Part shown: positions 1-19,873 of the stretch, piece after piece | Position numbering within the stretch: position 1 is the first letter of the stretch | Layout: each line of letters begins with the position of its first letter | Source: Halichoerus grypus | Taxonomy: Eukaryota; Chordata; Mammalia; Carnivora; Phocidae | Reading direction: 5' to 3' | Assembly (NCBI RefSeq): GCF_964656455.1 | Contig: NC_135717.1 | Coordinates: forward strand, 15,890,775 to 15,954,774 | DNA length: 64,000 nucleotides | Program-made: the position numbers and the translations under genes | Notes under the pieces: generated by a model | Databases searched by the model: none | The model's input: only the letters and a program-made list of their open reading frames with translations | Told to the model about the DNA's origin: nothing

Positions 1-57
1 CAGGATCACGACCTGAGCTGAAGGCAGTCTCTTAACCAACTGAGCCACTCAGGCGCC
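1..57 (-). mobile_element. CAN SINE, head end, cut by window start
   Basis: The + strand shows the reversed 5' part of a tRNA-Lys-derived carnivore SINE, ending gagccactcaggcgccca. Its tail lies outside the window. Confidence 0.85.
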
Positions 58-85
58 CACTCACCCCACCCTTTTTCTTCTCCAG

Positions 86-3000
86 GCCTTTGCTTCCAGC
101 CTCTCAGGCTCCCTGGCCACCCATGCAGTCTTGCTGGGCATAGGGGTGGGGAACGCAAAAGCTTCTGTTTCAGCTGCCACTGCCACCTGGTTGGTGAAAG
201 GTGAGCTGGGCCCCTGGAACCTTACCTGTCGCTGCTGTCAGCCCTGCCACCCCACTGGCCTCTTTTTCCTCCTGCTGGGAAGCCCAGCCCCTCCTTTCCG
301 CCATCCCAGTGTTCTGGCCTCTAGTTCAGGGCTGTGATGTGTATTTGTATGGACTCATTCCTGATTGGATCTGGAAGGCAACTCTCCCCAGTCCCTAAAA
401 CAGTATTTTTATTGGTTTTATTCAACAATTAATTAGTCGCCCACGACCAGAATATCCTCATCCTGAGACCAGCCTTGCAGCCGCACTCAGTTCCCCGTAC
501 TGTTCAGAGCCTCTAAATCATCTGGAGCTCAAATCCCTAAGTTAATCATCCCCTCTCCTTTACCCCTAGGCTTTTTGTGGAGCACTGCGTAAGAATGCGG
601 TTATTGAATAAAACGACCGGCTGCTTGAAATGTGGGAAATTGCTCAGTTCTAGAAAAAAACAATTTTGTAGTTAGTCCTGAGTAGGAAGGAGGAGGTTCT
701 GGGAAAGACGAAAGGCATTTTAGAACCTCTGGGATACTGGATGATAATAATAACTGTAGTAACCTTCTGTTGGATGTGTACAGCTTTTTGAAAAACCACT
801 AATGAAAAATAGAACATATGGTTTGGTACCATGCCACCTAAAGAGTGAGGTAGAGAAGAAAAGGGAAACTGCCACGGGTTCCACATCAGGAGGGCCTATG
901 GCTCTCTCCACTGTCCTTTGTCTTTCATTACTGGTTCCCTGGGGGAACTTAAATCAGACCCAAGGGAAGGCTCTTTCTGCTCCTAGCATGAGCCTGGCCA
1001 CATCTCTGGTGAGTGTCCATGGATCTTTTGGAGGATCTGGAGGCTCCTGCTTAACATCCTTATTAAGACTGAGCAAACTGGCCAAACGTGAGTCACCTCT
1101 TGAGAGAAGCCTTTCTCTGTGCTTCTTGTCCTAGCTGTCTCTTCTCTTAATAATAATAGTTCACACAAACTGTTTATTATTTGCCAGTCTTTAAATATCC
1201 TGACTTCACAGTAGCTCTGAGATAGGTATTGTCATCACACCCATTTTACAGATAAGAAAACTGAGGCACAAAAAAGTAACTTGGCCAGGGTCACAGCCAG
1301 TAAATTGTAGGGCATGGATTTGAACCCAGGAGGTTTAGTTCCGGATTCATTTTCATACCACCAAACTGCTTAATTTGGACCTTTTCTATTGCTCTTCTGT
1401 TGGCTGAGTGTTTGGAATGCAGCAGGAATATGAATCAGTAATTGATGTTTTCATGTCATTTCTAAGCACCCTAGTCTTACCACCAACATGCTGCCCATAT
1501 ATGCGTTTAAGGTATTAAGAAAAAATAAGACCATTTTAAGGTAGGAAAAAAAATACCCACTTTTTAAAACCTATTGTTGATATTAAAGGAAGCCTTAACT
1601 AGAAAAGAGTTTCCAAACTCATTTCCATCAAACCTGGGAAATTTGTATGTGGAGCTTTATATAAGAAACTCCCTTGGGGGGAAAAAAAACTCCCTTGGAA
1701 TTTTTTTTAAGTCATTTTTGGTTACAGATCTCTTAGTGGAACGTGGTGTTAATTGTCATAACTAACAATAGTAATACTACTAGCAGCTAATATTTTGACA
1801 GCCTATACTGTATGCCAGGAATTTTGTACACTTACATGTAATATGTAACTTAATCTCTACAGCAGCCATATTAGGTAGATACCATTATGAATCCCTTTTT
1901 CAGAGAGGTTTCGTAACTTGCCTAAGTTAACGTAGGGCCAGGATTTGGACCCAGACCGACTGACTCCTGTGTCCCACTCTTAACTGCCACATTCTTGCCA
2001 GTGGGATTTAGAGTGGAGCCTAGTACAATTTGTGGACAGCTGATCCCTTACAACTGCTCAAAAGTTTCTAGATCGTATAGCTCAGCTAGTTGTAAGTGAG
2101 GCAAAGAAGAGCAAATGGGAATTAAGATTCCTATCTAGTGGACAGTGTTGACTTTCAGATACAGGGAGAGTATGTGTCATTATTGCATCCTAGTGCCAAC
2201 TTCCAGATTCTGACAAGGGCCCTGCAGACTGCTGATGAAACATAGAGTAGGCCCCCTTTCTACCCAGTGGCCCTTGTATGCAGGACATACACCTTATTGG
2301 ATGAGTGTGCAGTCAGAGGGAAGAAAAATAGAGTCTGGCCCAGTGAGCTGTCAACAAGTAAAAGTAACCTTGGCATGTTCAGTGTCACTAAGTTGAGCCA
2401 ATACAAGAATCTTAAGTGGAACAATAAAATTTTTGTGGAGAATGAAATACAGTTGAAAGAAAGAGGGTAAAGTGGGTGACAGAGGAAGCCTATAAAGCCA
2501 CCTGGTGGGTATTACTTCCAGGGATATACAGGGGACAGAAATAAAGAAGTGGAGCAGGCCCAGTAAGAAATGTACATACGCCTCATCTGAAGTAACCACC
2601 GCTCAGCCCCAGCCAGTTGTGGTGGTAAGGGAAGACAGGCTCAGGGCTGCCATGTCTTCAGGTTCTTCCAGAAAAGCTGGAAATCCAGATTTCCTCATAA
2701 AATGTCCCATTTTTGTTGATCCAGCTTCTCTGAGCTTTAGTTACTTCATCTATGAAAGGGAGGATCTCTCAGAAGTTCATAGGATTGTGGTGAAGGTTGA
2801 AAGGAGGAGGGATTTCAGGTGACCACCAGCCTGTTTACTGGTGTTCCTCAGGCCCCGAGTTTTGTAAAGATGTCTAGGTAGAAGGCCTCACTGCCCAAGG
2901 ATGGAGGTTGGGGCGAGGGGTGAGTACCGCTCCTTCCAGTGGAGAATGGGGAAGGCCAGCCTGTCACCACCTTTTTATGTTGTAGGATACTCCCAACCCT

Positions 3001-3805
3001 CCCCAGAACCTAGTTTCCCTTCTTGCATTCCCTTAAGGGTCCATGCCCTGGAGTTCAAACAAGTCAGGAGTCTTCTGCCTACTGTATCTTTGCTTTCCAG
3101 TGTGCACTGTATGAGGCCTTCCCAGTTGTTTAGTTCTAAAACAGTCCTTTGTGATCCCCCTGCTGAACTTAATGCTACTCTCAATATAAGCGGTTTATAT
3201 CAGGGGGTGGAAAACCTTCTGTAAAGGACCAAGTGGTAAATATTTTACACTTTGCAGGCTGTAGAGTTTCAGTCACAGCAACTGATTCTGCCGTCGTGTC
3301 ACAAAAACAGCCAAAGACAGTCTGTAAATGAATGGGCACAGCTATGTTCCAATAAAACTTTATTTATAAAACAGGGAGCAGAAGACTGTGGACCACAGTT
3401 AACTGATCCTTGGTCTAAATCAGTGTTTTTCATACTGATTGCTGTTTGCTTTTATGCTGTGTTTTGAGTCTGGAACCATGACCTTCTGGGTCACGGTATC
3501 CCCTTACCTCTTATAATGCCTGGCACAGAGTTAAGTAGCCAGTAAGCATTTGTTGTGCAAATGAAGGTCTAGCTGATTCTGGAGACTTCTCTGACTCTGT
3601 CTAGCCTGAGGAAGCCTCTCCCTCTGCCCCACACTCCCAGCTGTCGTCATCAAACTGTAATTCAAATCCCTTTTTTTTTTTTTAATTGATACTCTAATGA
3701 CCACCCGTGAACCCATGGCCCAACCTAAGAGCTAGAATATCAACAATAACCTCTGAACTTTCCACACAGGATTTCCTGCTTTTCCTTTTTTTTTAAATAG
3801 TTTTT

Positions 3806-3870
<65 letters not shown>

Positions 3871-6800
3871 TATATATATAAACACTGTATTGTTTCGTTT
3901 TAGAGCCTTATGAAAAGTGTATTTTGCTGTATGTAGTCTTCATGGCTTACTTTTTCATGCAATATTATAATACTAGGATTCACCCATTTTGATATGAGTA
4001 GTTGTGCATTAGATTTTTGCTGCTGTCTAATATGCCACTGAGTGAATATACCAGAATCTATCTATGCATTCTCCTGCTGATGAGCATTTGCATTATTCCC
4101 AGTCTTTGGCTGTTTATGAACAATGCTGCAAAGGGTATTTCTGGTCCATGTCTCTTGGTGTGCATGGGCACATAGTTTTCTTGGGTACATACTGAGGAAC
4201 TGCTAAGTCTAGACACTTCTGACCCCATCATACAGCTCTGTCTATCCAAAATTTATTTTGCCAAACTGAGTTCCTAAGAGCAGTGATGCAAGGTGAATCG
4301 GCCATTTCAGTGCCAGGGTCTGCGAGGCCCAACAGCCCCCAAGGCTCTTCCTTGTTCCTTACCAGTGCCTTTCTCCCCCAGATTCAACTGGCATGCTGGG
4401 CCGCATCATCTTTGCCTGGTGGAAGGGGTGAGTTTGTCTTCCTGGTCTGGCCACTCTCCCCAGACGGGGGTCACGTGTCTCATCCCTGGCTGTATTTTCA
4501 GCAGCTCCTCTCTCCTACCAGTCTCCAGGGGAGGGGAGATTTAGCAATTATTTCATCAGAGCTAAGGTACTTACTTAGTAAGTACCCGGTCCAGGTGGCT
4601 TGCCCTAGCAGTGAAGCCACAGAGCCATTGCTATGATCACCTGCCTTCAAGAGCACTGATTTGCCATTCTGCTGCCCATCGTGGAAAAATACAGCCACGA
4701 GGCTCTAAGTGTCCTCTGTTTGCTTGTTGAAAGAGAAGCCTGAACGGGACAATGCTGAATTCAAAAGGATTGATTTTACCCCAAAAGCTACTTTGGTGGC
4801 TCAGATACTTGATTGGACTTTGCCGAGCCTAGTGGGGAGTAGACTTGGGCAGGTCATCGGGATCGCTGTCCCACATGGAATCAGCGTTACCATTTATCTA
4901 GAAGGAATTAAGGATCTTTTTTTTTTTTTAAGATTTTATTTATTTATTTGACAGAGACACAGGGAGAGAGGGAACACAAGCAGGGGGAGTGGGAGGGGGA
5001 GAAGCAGGCTTCCCGAGGAGCAGGGAGCCCGATGTGGGGCTCCATCCCAGGACCCTGGGACCACGACCTGAGCTGAAGGCAGACGCTTAACGACTGAGCC
5101 ACCCAGGCGCCCCAGGAATTAAGGATCTTGTGCTGCCTTCTTCCTCCTCATGTCAGTAATGGGCAACCTCAGGAGTGATTTAGTATCTGCAATTAATTGT
5201 AGGCAGACACTACCCACAATGTGTTCAGTGAGATGGTTTATGCAAAGTGCATAGCATATTGTGGCACAGAATAAGTATAATATTAACACTTATTATTAAC
5301 ACTAATAAGCGTTAGCTGCTGCTAACAGCTCTGTGCCTCACAAGCTCTCTACATATCCTCTCTCATCCTCAGAGCAACTTTGTAGAGAAGGATTAAATGT
5401 GTACATTTTAGCAGACCTAAAAGGGGAGGTCACCCAAGTTGCACAGCTTATAACTAATAGGGTCAGGCTGCTTTATTGGGCAGAGCCCTAGACCAAGCCC
5501 ACGTGTTCTGGTCCTGCCTTTGCCATTTATTCCCTCAGGAGTTTCTAGTGTGTGTCCCATACCCCACCTAGGAATGCTCCTTTTCCCTCCAGGAGATTTC
5601 AAAGTAAGGGACAGGGCTAATGCTGCAAATTCTGAGCTGGTCTGGGCCTACAACACCCTCTGCTACTGGACTCTTGGAGGAGAGGCCCCCAGGAGTTTGT
5701 GCATGGGCCAGGGAGTCCCTCTGCCTGACAGAAGAGGCATCTATCCTCTTGGTGATAGAAAGATCCTAGGCCTAGATGTCAAAGCCTGCCTCTCTCTTGG
5801 CCTTTTTTTTTTTTCCTTGGCCCCTGCTTTCCATGTGATCTGAGGGAAGTCATGTCCCCTCTCTGGGCTACTTATCTGTAACCTGTGGGGGGTTACACTA
5901 AATGTAGTTGTTTACCAGTCCAAAATATGTGGACTTCTTGCTGGGTACCCTCGATCAAGTGGGAGGAAGGGCTGGGGAGCTGTCTAAGGGACCCAGGGGT
6001 GGCTTCTCCCAGAGGAGGGCCAGAGGGTGGGGAGCAACCACAAGACAATAAGTTCTTTTCCCTGATGCATCATGGGTTAGTGAAGGGCAAACACTAAGTG
6101 ACCACTGAAGGTCCTCCCAGCTAATGGTATTTCAGGCAGCAGTGACAGGGTGTTGGGACAGATGTCTGCCTGGGGTATGGATTTTGCTGAGTCCTTCAGA
6201 CCTTACCTCAGCCTGCCCACAGGGTGTGTTTTCTCCTTAAATTCAAATTGCAAACCAACGTCTCCTCCCCAACAGGAGTAAACTGGACTGCAATGCCAAG
6301 CAGTGGAGGTAAGGAGGGGCTGAGACAGAGGGGAGGGAAGTCTTCTATTATGAAGGTCTCTTACCTCTGATCTCTAACCTCTGATCCCTCCCCCGCAGGC
6401 TTTTTGCTGATATCCTCAACGATGTAGCCATGTTCCTCGAGATTATGGCTCCCATATATCCAATCTTTTTCACCGTGACCGTCTGTGCCAGCAACCTGGC
6501 CAAGGTATCCACCTCTGGGGCACCCCTGTACCTGCCTTGGTGGTGCTGTGTGCGGGCTTACCTGGGGCCCACAGCTGAGACCAGCCTGGGCCCTGTGTTC
6601 AAAGCACTTGCAGAAAAGTGAAGAAGTTCAGATTTTTTCTACTCGAACTCAACCATATTTTCTGATTCTCCTCCAGCCAAATAGTGCCTCACGTAGCCTA
6701 AGACAGTGTCTGAAACCACAGGATTGGTGAGGAGCTCTGAGCTGAAAGATAGAAGAGGTGCTCCAATGTCAACATCTTGGGACCAGCTCCCTGGCTAGCT

Positions 6801-9800
6801 TTCATTCTTTGAGGAAATATTTATTGAGTGCCTACTGCATGTTTGGCAGAAAATATAGGCCCTCCCATTTTTTTCTTTGAAGAAAGCTGCACATAATTAG
6901 ACAAATGTTTATAACATTGTAGCTACAGGTATTCCAGATGAGAAGTGTAGGGGGCTCTAAGAGGGTTGAGCAGGGATTCTGGCCTAGTCAAGGGATGGGC
7001 CCCTTCCCTAGGCCTGGGTCCTGAAGAATTGAGTTTAAGGTGAAGGGTGGATGTTTTTGAGTAGAAAGGACAGTGTGGGTCAAGGTCCAGGGGCAAGACA
7101 GCATGAAGTGGTTGTGAGGCTGGAGGGTCACATGGGGTGAATGCGAGCTCTTCCTCTCTGCCAGGCTGCTCACCCTCACAGTTCCTTCAGGTTGGCCGCA
7201 TCCAGGTGAGGAAACTGAGGCATAGCAAAGTTCAGCAAAGAGCTTAGCCTGTCTTCACCACAGGGTTAAGTACCTGGCACAGAGCAGTGACTCAAGAAGA
7301 TGTAAGATCCATCTCAAAAGTCCATCTATCTGTTCAAAATCACTTCAGAGCAGTGCTTCTCCACAGGGCACTAGTGACATTTCAGATACAACAGTTCTTT
7401 GTGGTGGATTACATTTAGCCCAGGTACCAGTCCCTGGCCCAGGCACACTGCCCTGAGCACCCCCTCCAACTCCAGGGCAGGAAACACCAGAGAAAACCAG
7501 GGCTGTAGCTGTAGACCAACGATTGTGACCTCTGCCATCTGTTTGAAATTATGCATTATACTTTGCCTTTGGGGCCTCAGTCTCTTCATCTGTCAAATAA
7601 AGGAGTAGGATAGGGCCATGAACTTTCCCTGACCACCTCTCACCCTCTAGAGTTCTCGTCTGTGACTAATACCTCCGTATCCCAGGTACACTGGTCAGAA
7701 GCCTGGCTGTCATCCATGCCTTCTCCCCGCCCACTGTTACTTTCGTGTTACCTTCAGCTAAACCTCCATCTGGTGGTTCCTTGTTGCTGAAAAAGCATGG
7801 TTGCTTCCTAGGTAGTCTCCCTGCTTCCATTCTCACCTCTCTTCATTACTTCTCAGAGCAGCCCATAATCCTTTTAAGAATGGAAATCAAATCAGGTCAC
7901 TTGCCTGCTCTCATTGCTCCTTAACAAGGTCCACATGATCTGGTCACTCCAGCCTCATTTTGTACCATATTCCTCTTAACTTTTTTTTTTTTTAAACGAC
8001 TTTGTCAAGTTCAGTGGTCTTCTGTAATCTTTTTTTTTTAAGATTTTTTTTTTATTTATTTATTTGACAGAGACACAACGAGAGAGGGAACACAAGCAGG
8101 GGGAGTGGGAGAGGGAGAAGCAGGCATCCCCCAGAGCAGGGAGCCCGATGCGGGGCTCGATCCCAGGACACTGGGATCAGGACCTGAGCCGAAGGCAGAC
8201 GCTTAACGACTGAGCCACCCAGGCACCCCATCTTAACTTTTGAACAAATTATTTCTTCTGCCTGCATGACAACTTGTTTATTTATTGTCTATTGATTTAT
8301 ACACTTGATGAGGGCAAGGGTTATATCTGAATTCTATCACAGCACTAAATCTGTGTCTGGCATCTAAAAGAGATTTGATAAATAGGAGATGGATGACAGT
8401 GATCAGTGACCCTCATTGATGAGTTCTACCATCCTAGATCTCACGGATTGAGGAGGCCCAGGTGTTCTGGGAGGTCAGGGCCATCACTGTGGGTTTTGAA
8501 GTGGCCTGGAAGACTTGACTGGGCCTCCACTGGGACAGGACGAGAGTGGAGTTAGTTACAGGCAGAATGGAAGCATAAAGTTGGAAACCAGACTGGGCCT
8601 GGGAGCTTAGCAAAGGGGCAGGTAAGCCAAAGTAGAAGTTGGGGGTTGGAGAAGTTGTGGGCTAAGAACAGTGTTTGGGCCTCCACCTTGGGGAAGTAAA
8701 TGGAGTTCCTTGGGACTAGGCCACAGGGAGGTGTGACAGGCAGGGCTTTAGTTTTCTCCAGGAATAAGAGGGGAGGTGGATCTAGCGGAAGTGTGGGGAT
8801 GAGAATGAGATAACCAAGGACAGCATTCAGGGTTTTGCTGTTTGGTCGCCTGATGCCTGGTTTTCTCAGACTGCTTTGAGTCATTTATTTGGCTCAGCCA
8901 CAGACGTGCCTGTGTTGCCACAGCACGTGGCCGTTCTGACCTTCCTTCTCCCTTTCCCTACCCAGTGCATTGTGAGCGTGGCTGGTGGGGCCACGCGGGC
9001 TGCCCTGACCATGCACCAGGCCAGGAGAAACAACATGGCTGATGTGTCAGCCAAGGATAGCAGCCAGGTGAGCAGCTGGAATTGGGGTTGGGGGGAGTCG
9101 GAGCAGGGAGGCAGGCCAGGCCATGATTTGGGAGTATGGAGAGAAGCACCTGAGTGCTCCTGAGGGTAGGGTTGGGAGACTGACACACAGGAAGAAATGT
9201 GCTCCCTGCTCTGACTCACATAGGTAGTCAGGTTGAGGGCATGAGTTCTAGTGGCAAAAGTCCAAGCTGATCATCTCAGCCCCTTCCCACTGCCTGTGTG
9301 GCCAAGAGTGGGCCCTCACCCTGGCCTTCGCCCTCTCTGAGCCATAGCCCCAACCTGGGAGGTGGATGGCTGACCACGTGAGGCCCCATATGTTAAAGCA
9401 CTTGGCAAGTCAAAAAGTGCTCAGCATGGGAGGTAGCTGGGGTCATTGGCCAGAGGTCTCCACTTGACAGTTTCCTAGGCCTTTTTGACCCAGCCCCTCA
9501 CCTGACCAGGGCATCCTGGAGTAAAGGTGGGGACCCCGAAGGCTAAACTCTACAGGTATTGGATCCTCCCAGGCTCCTGTGCTAGGTGCTTATGTGTATT
9601 GTGGTGTTTAACTCTCACACCAGCCCCAGGAGGGTTATTATTATTATTATCCCTATTTTACAGAAGAGGAAAATGAGGCCCAGGTTAGTCAGAAGTGTGA
9701 CATAGTTTGGACACTGAAGCAATTTAGAAACTTCTGTTCTGTCCAGTCCTACACTCTATCCTTCTCTTAAATTGTTTTGCTCAGTTTCTAAATAGAAATT

Positions 9801-12800
9801 TTTTTTAATTTAAAATTAACTCTTTCAACAATATTAGCAGAAGCTAAAAAACATATATATATATATATATATATTAACACCAGCTAATATTTATTAAGCA
9901 CTAACCGTGTGCCAAGTATTTCATTTATATGAACTCATTAAATCCTTACAGTGGTCTTATGCAGGAGGGACTCATTGTTGCCATTCTACAGATGAGGAAA
10001 TAAGTCATAGCCTCAGTCCCCCTGAGTACCTTTGGACACATCCCTTCTCTCAGGAAATGGTTGGATTAATTCTTCCCCATTATGTCTTCCATAGGTTATT
10101 AGGAGGGGAGAAATAAGTACAACCCAGGACTTGTGCTTTAGGATCTCCCAGCTCCATGCCTGCGGCCTCTCACCTCCTCTCTTTCTAACCCCCAGCCCTC
10201 CCCATACCCCCAGGCTGTGTTTTCCAAGCCCCAGGGCTCCCTCAGTCTGCAGAAACAGGGACACATCACAGGGGGAATGCAGGACATATGCTCAGTCCTG
10301 CGGCAGGCCCCTGCTTTCTACTGATGTTGCTTTATTGCCACTTGATGGGGCTGCCGGAAATGACTCTTCCCACCTGAGGGAGAGGAGGTCCTTCTGTTCC
10401 CGCACAACCAAGACCTCTAATCTCCTATTTACCACCTATTTACACCCATTGCTCTTACTTCCACAGCCCACCCCCTTGCCAGGACAGCTGGGTAGGAAGA
10501 GCTCTCCCAGCCTCAAGCCCGCTTTGTGCCAGGACCAGCTCTCCCTTGGACCCCAGTAGTCAGGGGCACCAATCCAGACTCTTCCTCCCTCATGATGAGT
10601 TGGGGACAGGCGGCCTGGTGTCTGGCCAGTCAGGCCATCTCAGGCCATCAGAGGGTTCTGATAACATTGATTCTCCAGGGAAGAGGTTTGGATCTTGTGC
10701 CTTTCTTCCTGAGTGGCTCCTTGAACCCTTCGCAAATGTGTCTGCCAGTTTTTGTATACCAAGGGGCTGAGGGGGATCAGTCTTTTTAAACCACCAAATA
10801 TAAGAACTTCCCCATTCCGAGGACATTCGCTTGCCTGAGTATAGGGCTACTCAGAGGACTCTTGTAAAACAAAGACCTGTTCCAAGGGCATTGTATCTAC
10901 CTAGACACAAGCAGCTGGTGTCTTAAATGATAGCTCACTCATTAAAAACTTACTAGGCATCCTCATCAGTGTAGGGAGCCCTGGGAGGAACTGGGGCAGG
11001 GAGGAATGTGGTGAAAGGCACTCAAGGATATTCAGCCTGGCCTGGAAGGAAGCTCTCCAACTCCCAGCCCTTCTGCCATTTTCTAGGAGACACTGGTAAA
11101 CCTGGCAGGGCTCCTGGTCAGCCTCTTGATGCTTCCCCTGGTGTCAGCTTGCCCTAGGTAAGACAGGATCAAGGGCAGGGAGGAGGTGCCCAGCCGGGCC
11201 TCTGCCCCTGTTGACCACCCCACTCTCCCACCCAGCTTCAGCCTCAGTTGTTTCTTCTTCCTCACCGCCCTTCACATCTACGCCAACTACCGGGCAGTCC
11301 GAGCCCTTGTCCTAGAGACCTTGAATGAAGGCCGGCTCCGGCTGGTCCTGAAGCACTTCCTTCAGAGGGGAGAGGTACTTGGCCCCACCTCAGCTAATCA
11401 CATGGAGCCACTGTGGACAGGTGACCCAACCCCTTGGTCTCAAGTACTGTGTCTCCCAGTCTCTTCCCCATCTGGGCATCCTGACTCCAGCTTCCCACAG
11501 GTTTTTGGCCATCTCTGTCTCTATCCCTGGGGGTCCCCCTACACCGCTTGATCTCCAGGTAAGTGGCCCAGTGTCTCCTACCCACCTCTGATGCCACCCC
11601 ACCCCCCCCCATACATGCTCTTTATTCCGATTACACACAGGCCTCACCTCTCTATTCTAGGTTCTTTATTGCCACTGACCAGACTTGGGGTCAGCATGTG
11701 TGCTTGAGGGCAGCGGGGGTGTGACACAGAGTAGGTATAAGGGATATATTTGTCAGGTGCAGGAAGAAAAGAAGAATGGATGTGGCGTGCATGGGTAATG
11801 GCGGAAAGAGATGAGAAGGGGGTGAAGGACAGATGAAGTAAGGACAGTTCAGCTGACCGAATGGTTACTCCTGCTTTTGCTTTCTCCTCCCCCACTCCAC
11901 TCTCTTCTTTCCTTCAGTGTCTTTGAGCTGCAACAGCTGGTCGAGGGACACCAACAACCCTACCTCCTTCGCTGGGACCAGTCACAAAGTAAGTGTGCCG
12001 TGCTCTTCCAGCCTTAGATTCACCCTTCTGGGGTCAACTTCTCATTCCACCAGCTCCAAGGCCTCAAGCCCTGGGCAATTTAGAGGCTGCCTGGTGTCCT
12101 GAAGGGAGCTCTAGACTAAGACCTGGTGCATTCAAATTATAGCTGCATGCCCCAATGAAAATCACATTGTCCCTGTGTAAAATGAGGCTGACAATACCTG
12201 CCTTATTGTCTGTGTTTTTATAAGAATCAGAGAAGGCAATTATGTAAAGCAATTTATATATTGCAACGTACTCAAATAAGATTATGACCTTTGGTTACCC
12301 TGGGAGAACTTTTCTCTCCCATCCAGAGTCACCTGTTAAGGAAACGAGTACTAGAGTTTACCAGTCTGCTGGTTGTGTGCTAAAAGGTGCTTATTCTTAC
12401 TAGACACGCAAAGTAAACCCACCTCAGTGGGCTCCTATAAAGTTGGATTTGGAAATTGGGCATTTCAGTTTGGCCAGAACATTGGGACAACAGGAGATGA
12501 AGATGGAAGGCAAAGGGTGAAAGATAGCCTCCATCCATGCCAGGCTAAGGCCTCAGGGCAGACAGGGATGAAGCAGGATGGTAGGTTTGAGGGTGTTTAG
12601 GGAGGTGGCCCTTCCCTAGTACCAGTCTGTCTCTGGGTTTCTCCAGACCAGGTGCAAGTCGTTTTGAGCCAGATGGCAGGCCCTGAAACCATCCTAAGGG
12701 CTGCCATACACGGACTGGTGCTTGAAGCCCTGCAGGGAGATGGGCCCCTCCCAAGAGAACTGGAGGAACTGAGGAACCGAGTACGGGCAGGTAAGCACCT

Positions 12801-13513
12801 CACAATCTACACTGCTGATGGCTCAAAGAGGGGTAGAGAGAAGAAGGACTGTGTTCCACTTGGGGACCTGACAGCTTCTGGTTCTGCACCCACCTCCAGG
12901 TCCTGAGAAAGAGAGCTGGGTCATCGTCAGGGAGACACACCGAGTGTTGGACAGGCTATTCCCAAAGTTCTTGAAAGGTAACATCCTTAAGCTCCACGGC
13001 TCTTTGGCCTCTGGGGCCTTCTCCCCAGAGACCCTGCCTAGCCTGTTTCCCTGTCTGCAGTATGGGGAGGGGAGGGATACTGTCAGTATTGACAATCTGT
13101 ATGATCCCAGTTGGCATTGAAGAACTGGGGGCGGGGAGGGGGGTGGGCGGCTCACAAATGACTAATGATGATCTTTCATTTAGCACCTAGTCCATTCCGG
13201 CTCTTTTCCATGTGCTAACTCAGTGAATTCTCGCTACAGCCAGATGAGGTTTTAGCCTCATTTTGTGCCAGAAACGACCCAGCAGAGGCAGGAGGAGGCT
13301 GGGCAGTACACAGAGCATGCACCTGGCCCGTGCTGCTCCTTACCACTCTCCCCAGACTCCCTAGAGCCTTCCTCCCAGCAGTCCCAGCGGCACCCTCATT
13401 ATGACCTCTCCCCAGGACTGCAGGATGCAGGCTGGAAGACTGAGAAGCACCAGCTAGAGGTGGATGAGTGGAGGGCCACATGGCTTCTCTCTCCGGAAAA
13501 GAAGATCTTGTGA
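86..13513 (+). CDS. RUSF1: RUS family member 1 (RUSF1, formerly C16orf58), 3' part, 12 coding exons
   Basis: Coding exons: 86-200, 4382-4427, 6276-6308, 6399-6504, 8966-9067, 11087-11157, 11236-11420, 11501-11558, 11918-11988, 12647-12790, 12900-12977 and 13416-13513 (TGA at 13511-13513). All junctions are AG/GT and the phases join to give 368 residues. The human protein is 468 aa as I recall it, so about 100 N-terminal codons lie before the window. The protein belongs to the RUS1/DUF647 family (root UV-B sensitive). The first exon carries the conserved small-residue stretch GIGVGNAKASVSAATATWLV. Hydrophobic segments follow (DVAMFLEIMAPIYPIFFTV; GLLVSLLMLPLVSA), suggesting a membrane association. 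The C-terminal half is soluble and ends WLLSPEKKIL. The molecular function in mammals is not well established. No premature stop or frameshift is visible. The gene converges with SLC5A2; its 3' end is treated as a separate feature. Confidence 0.96.
1150..1370 (-). repeat. MIR, reverse orientation
   Basis: It reads as a reversed MIR core: ttttacagataagaaaactgaggcac, then a degraded tRNA-like box (tttgaacccaggaggt). It lies in a RUSF1 intron. Confidence 0.6.
1775..2000 (-). repeat. MIR, reverse orientation
   Basis: Reversed MIR with the typical taacttgcctaagttaac and ggatttggacccagac segments. It lies in a RUSF1 intron. Confidence 0.55.
3195..3425 (+). mobile_element. hAT-Charlie DNA transposon remnant
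   Basis: The sequence runs from tcagggggtggaaaaccttctgtaaagg through ttccaataaaactttatttataaaacaggg to tggaccacagttaactgatcc. This is the pattern of a widespread non-autonomous Charlie-type element. The exact subfamily is not assigned. Confidence 0.6.
3640..4260 (-). mobile_element. Ancient L1 3' fragment containing a (TA)n(CA)n microsatellite
   Basis: The sequence resembles the reversed 3' UTR and ORF2 end of an old mammalian L1 (ttgcattattcccagtctttggctg, gggtatttctggtcc). It is interrupted by TA/CA repeats. Confidence 0.5.
3808..3882. repeat. (TA)n(CA)n(TA)n compound microsatellite
   Basis: There are about 22 TA units, then about 9 CA units, then TA again. It lies in a RUSF1 intron within an old L1 and is likely length-polymorphic. 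Confidence 0.9.
4919..5113 (-). mobile_element. CAN SINE with 16-bp target-site duplication
   Basis: A complete SINE in reverse orientation (T-rich tail at left, gcgcccc head at right). It is flanked by the direct repeat aggaattaaggatctt at 4903-4918 and 5114-5129. The intact TSD indicates a fairly young insertion. Confidence 0.9.
5235..5465 (-). repeat. MIR, reverse orientation
   Basis: Degraded MIR with AT-rich 3' end (ataatattaacacttatt) and a weak tacattttagcaga core. Confidence 0.4.
7351..7450. repeat. MER5A-like hAT-Charlie fragment
   Basis: The motif gcttctccacagggcactagtgacatttcagatacaacagttctttgtggtggattaca follows the MER5A pattern. It lies in RUSF1 intron sequence. Confidence 0.4.
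7985..8230 (-). mobile_element. CAN SINE with extra 3' segment (apparent transduction)
   Basis: The SINE body is about 8030-8230 in reverse orientation. Beyond its A-tail are about 40 bp of unrelated sequence (cgactttgtcaagttcagtgg on +), then a second T run. The whole unit sits between direct repeats tcttaactttt at 7974-7984 and 8231-8241. Confidence 0.75.
9850..9874. repeat. (AT)n microsatellite
   Basis: A short alternating AT tract next to old L2/MIR-type debris in RUSF1 intron sequence. Confidence 0.8.
12100..12285 (+). repeat. MIR, forward orientation
   Basis: Forward MIR: a tRNA-like start, then ccctgtgtaaaatgaggctgacaatacctgcc and an AT-rich end. It lies in a RUSF1 intron. Confidence 0.5.
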
Positions 13514-19818
<6,305 letters not shown>

Positions 19819-19873
19819 TCTGCCTAGGATCTGTCCCTCAAGGGACCAGCCCGTGGATTTCCTCAAGGGAGGG

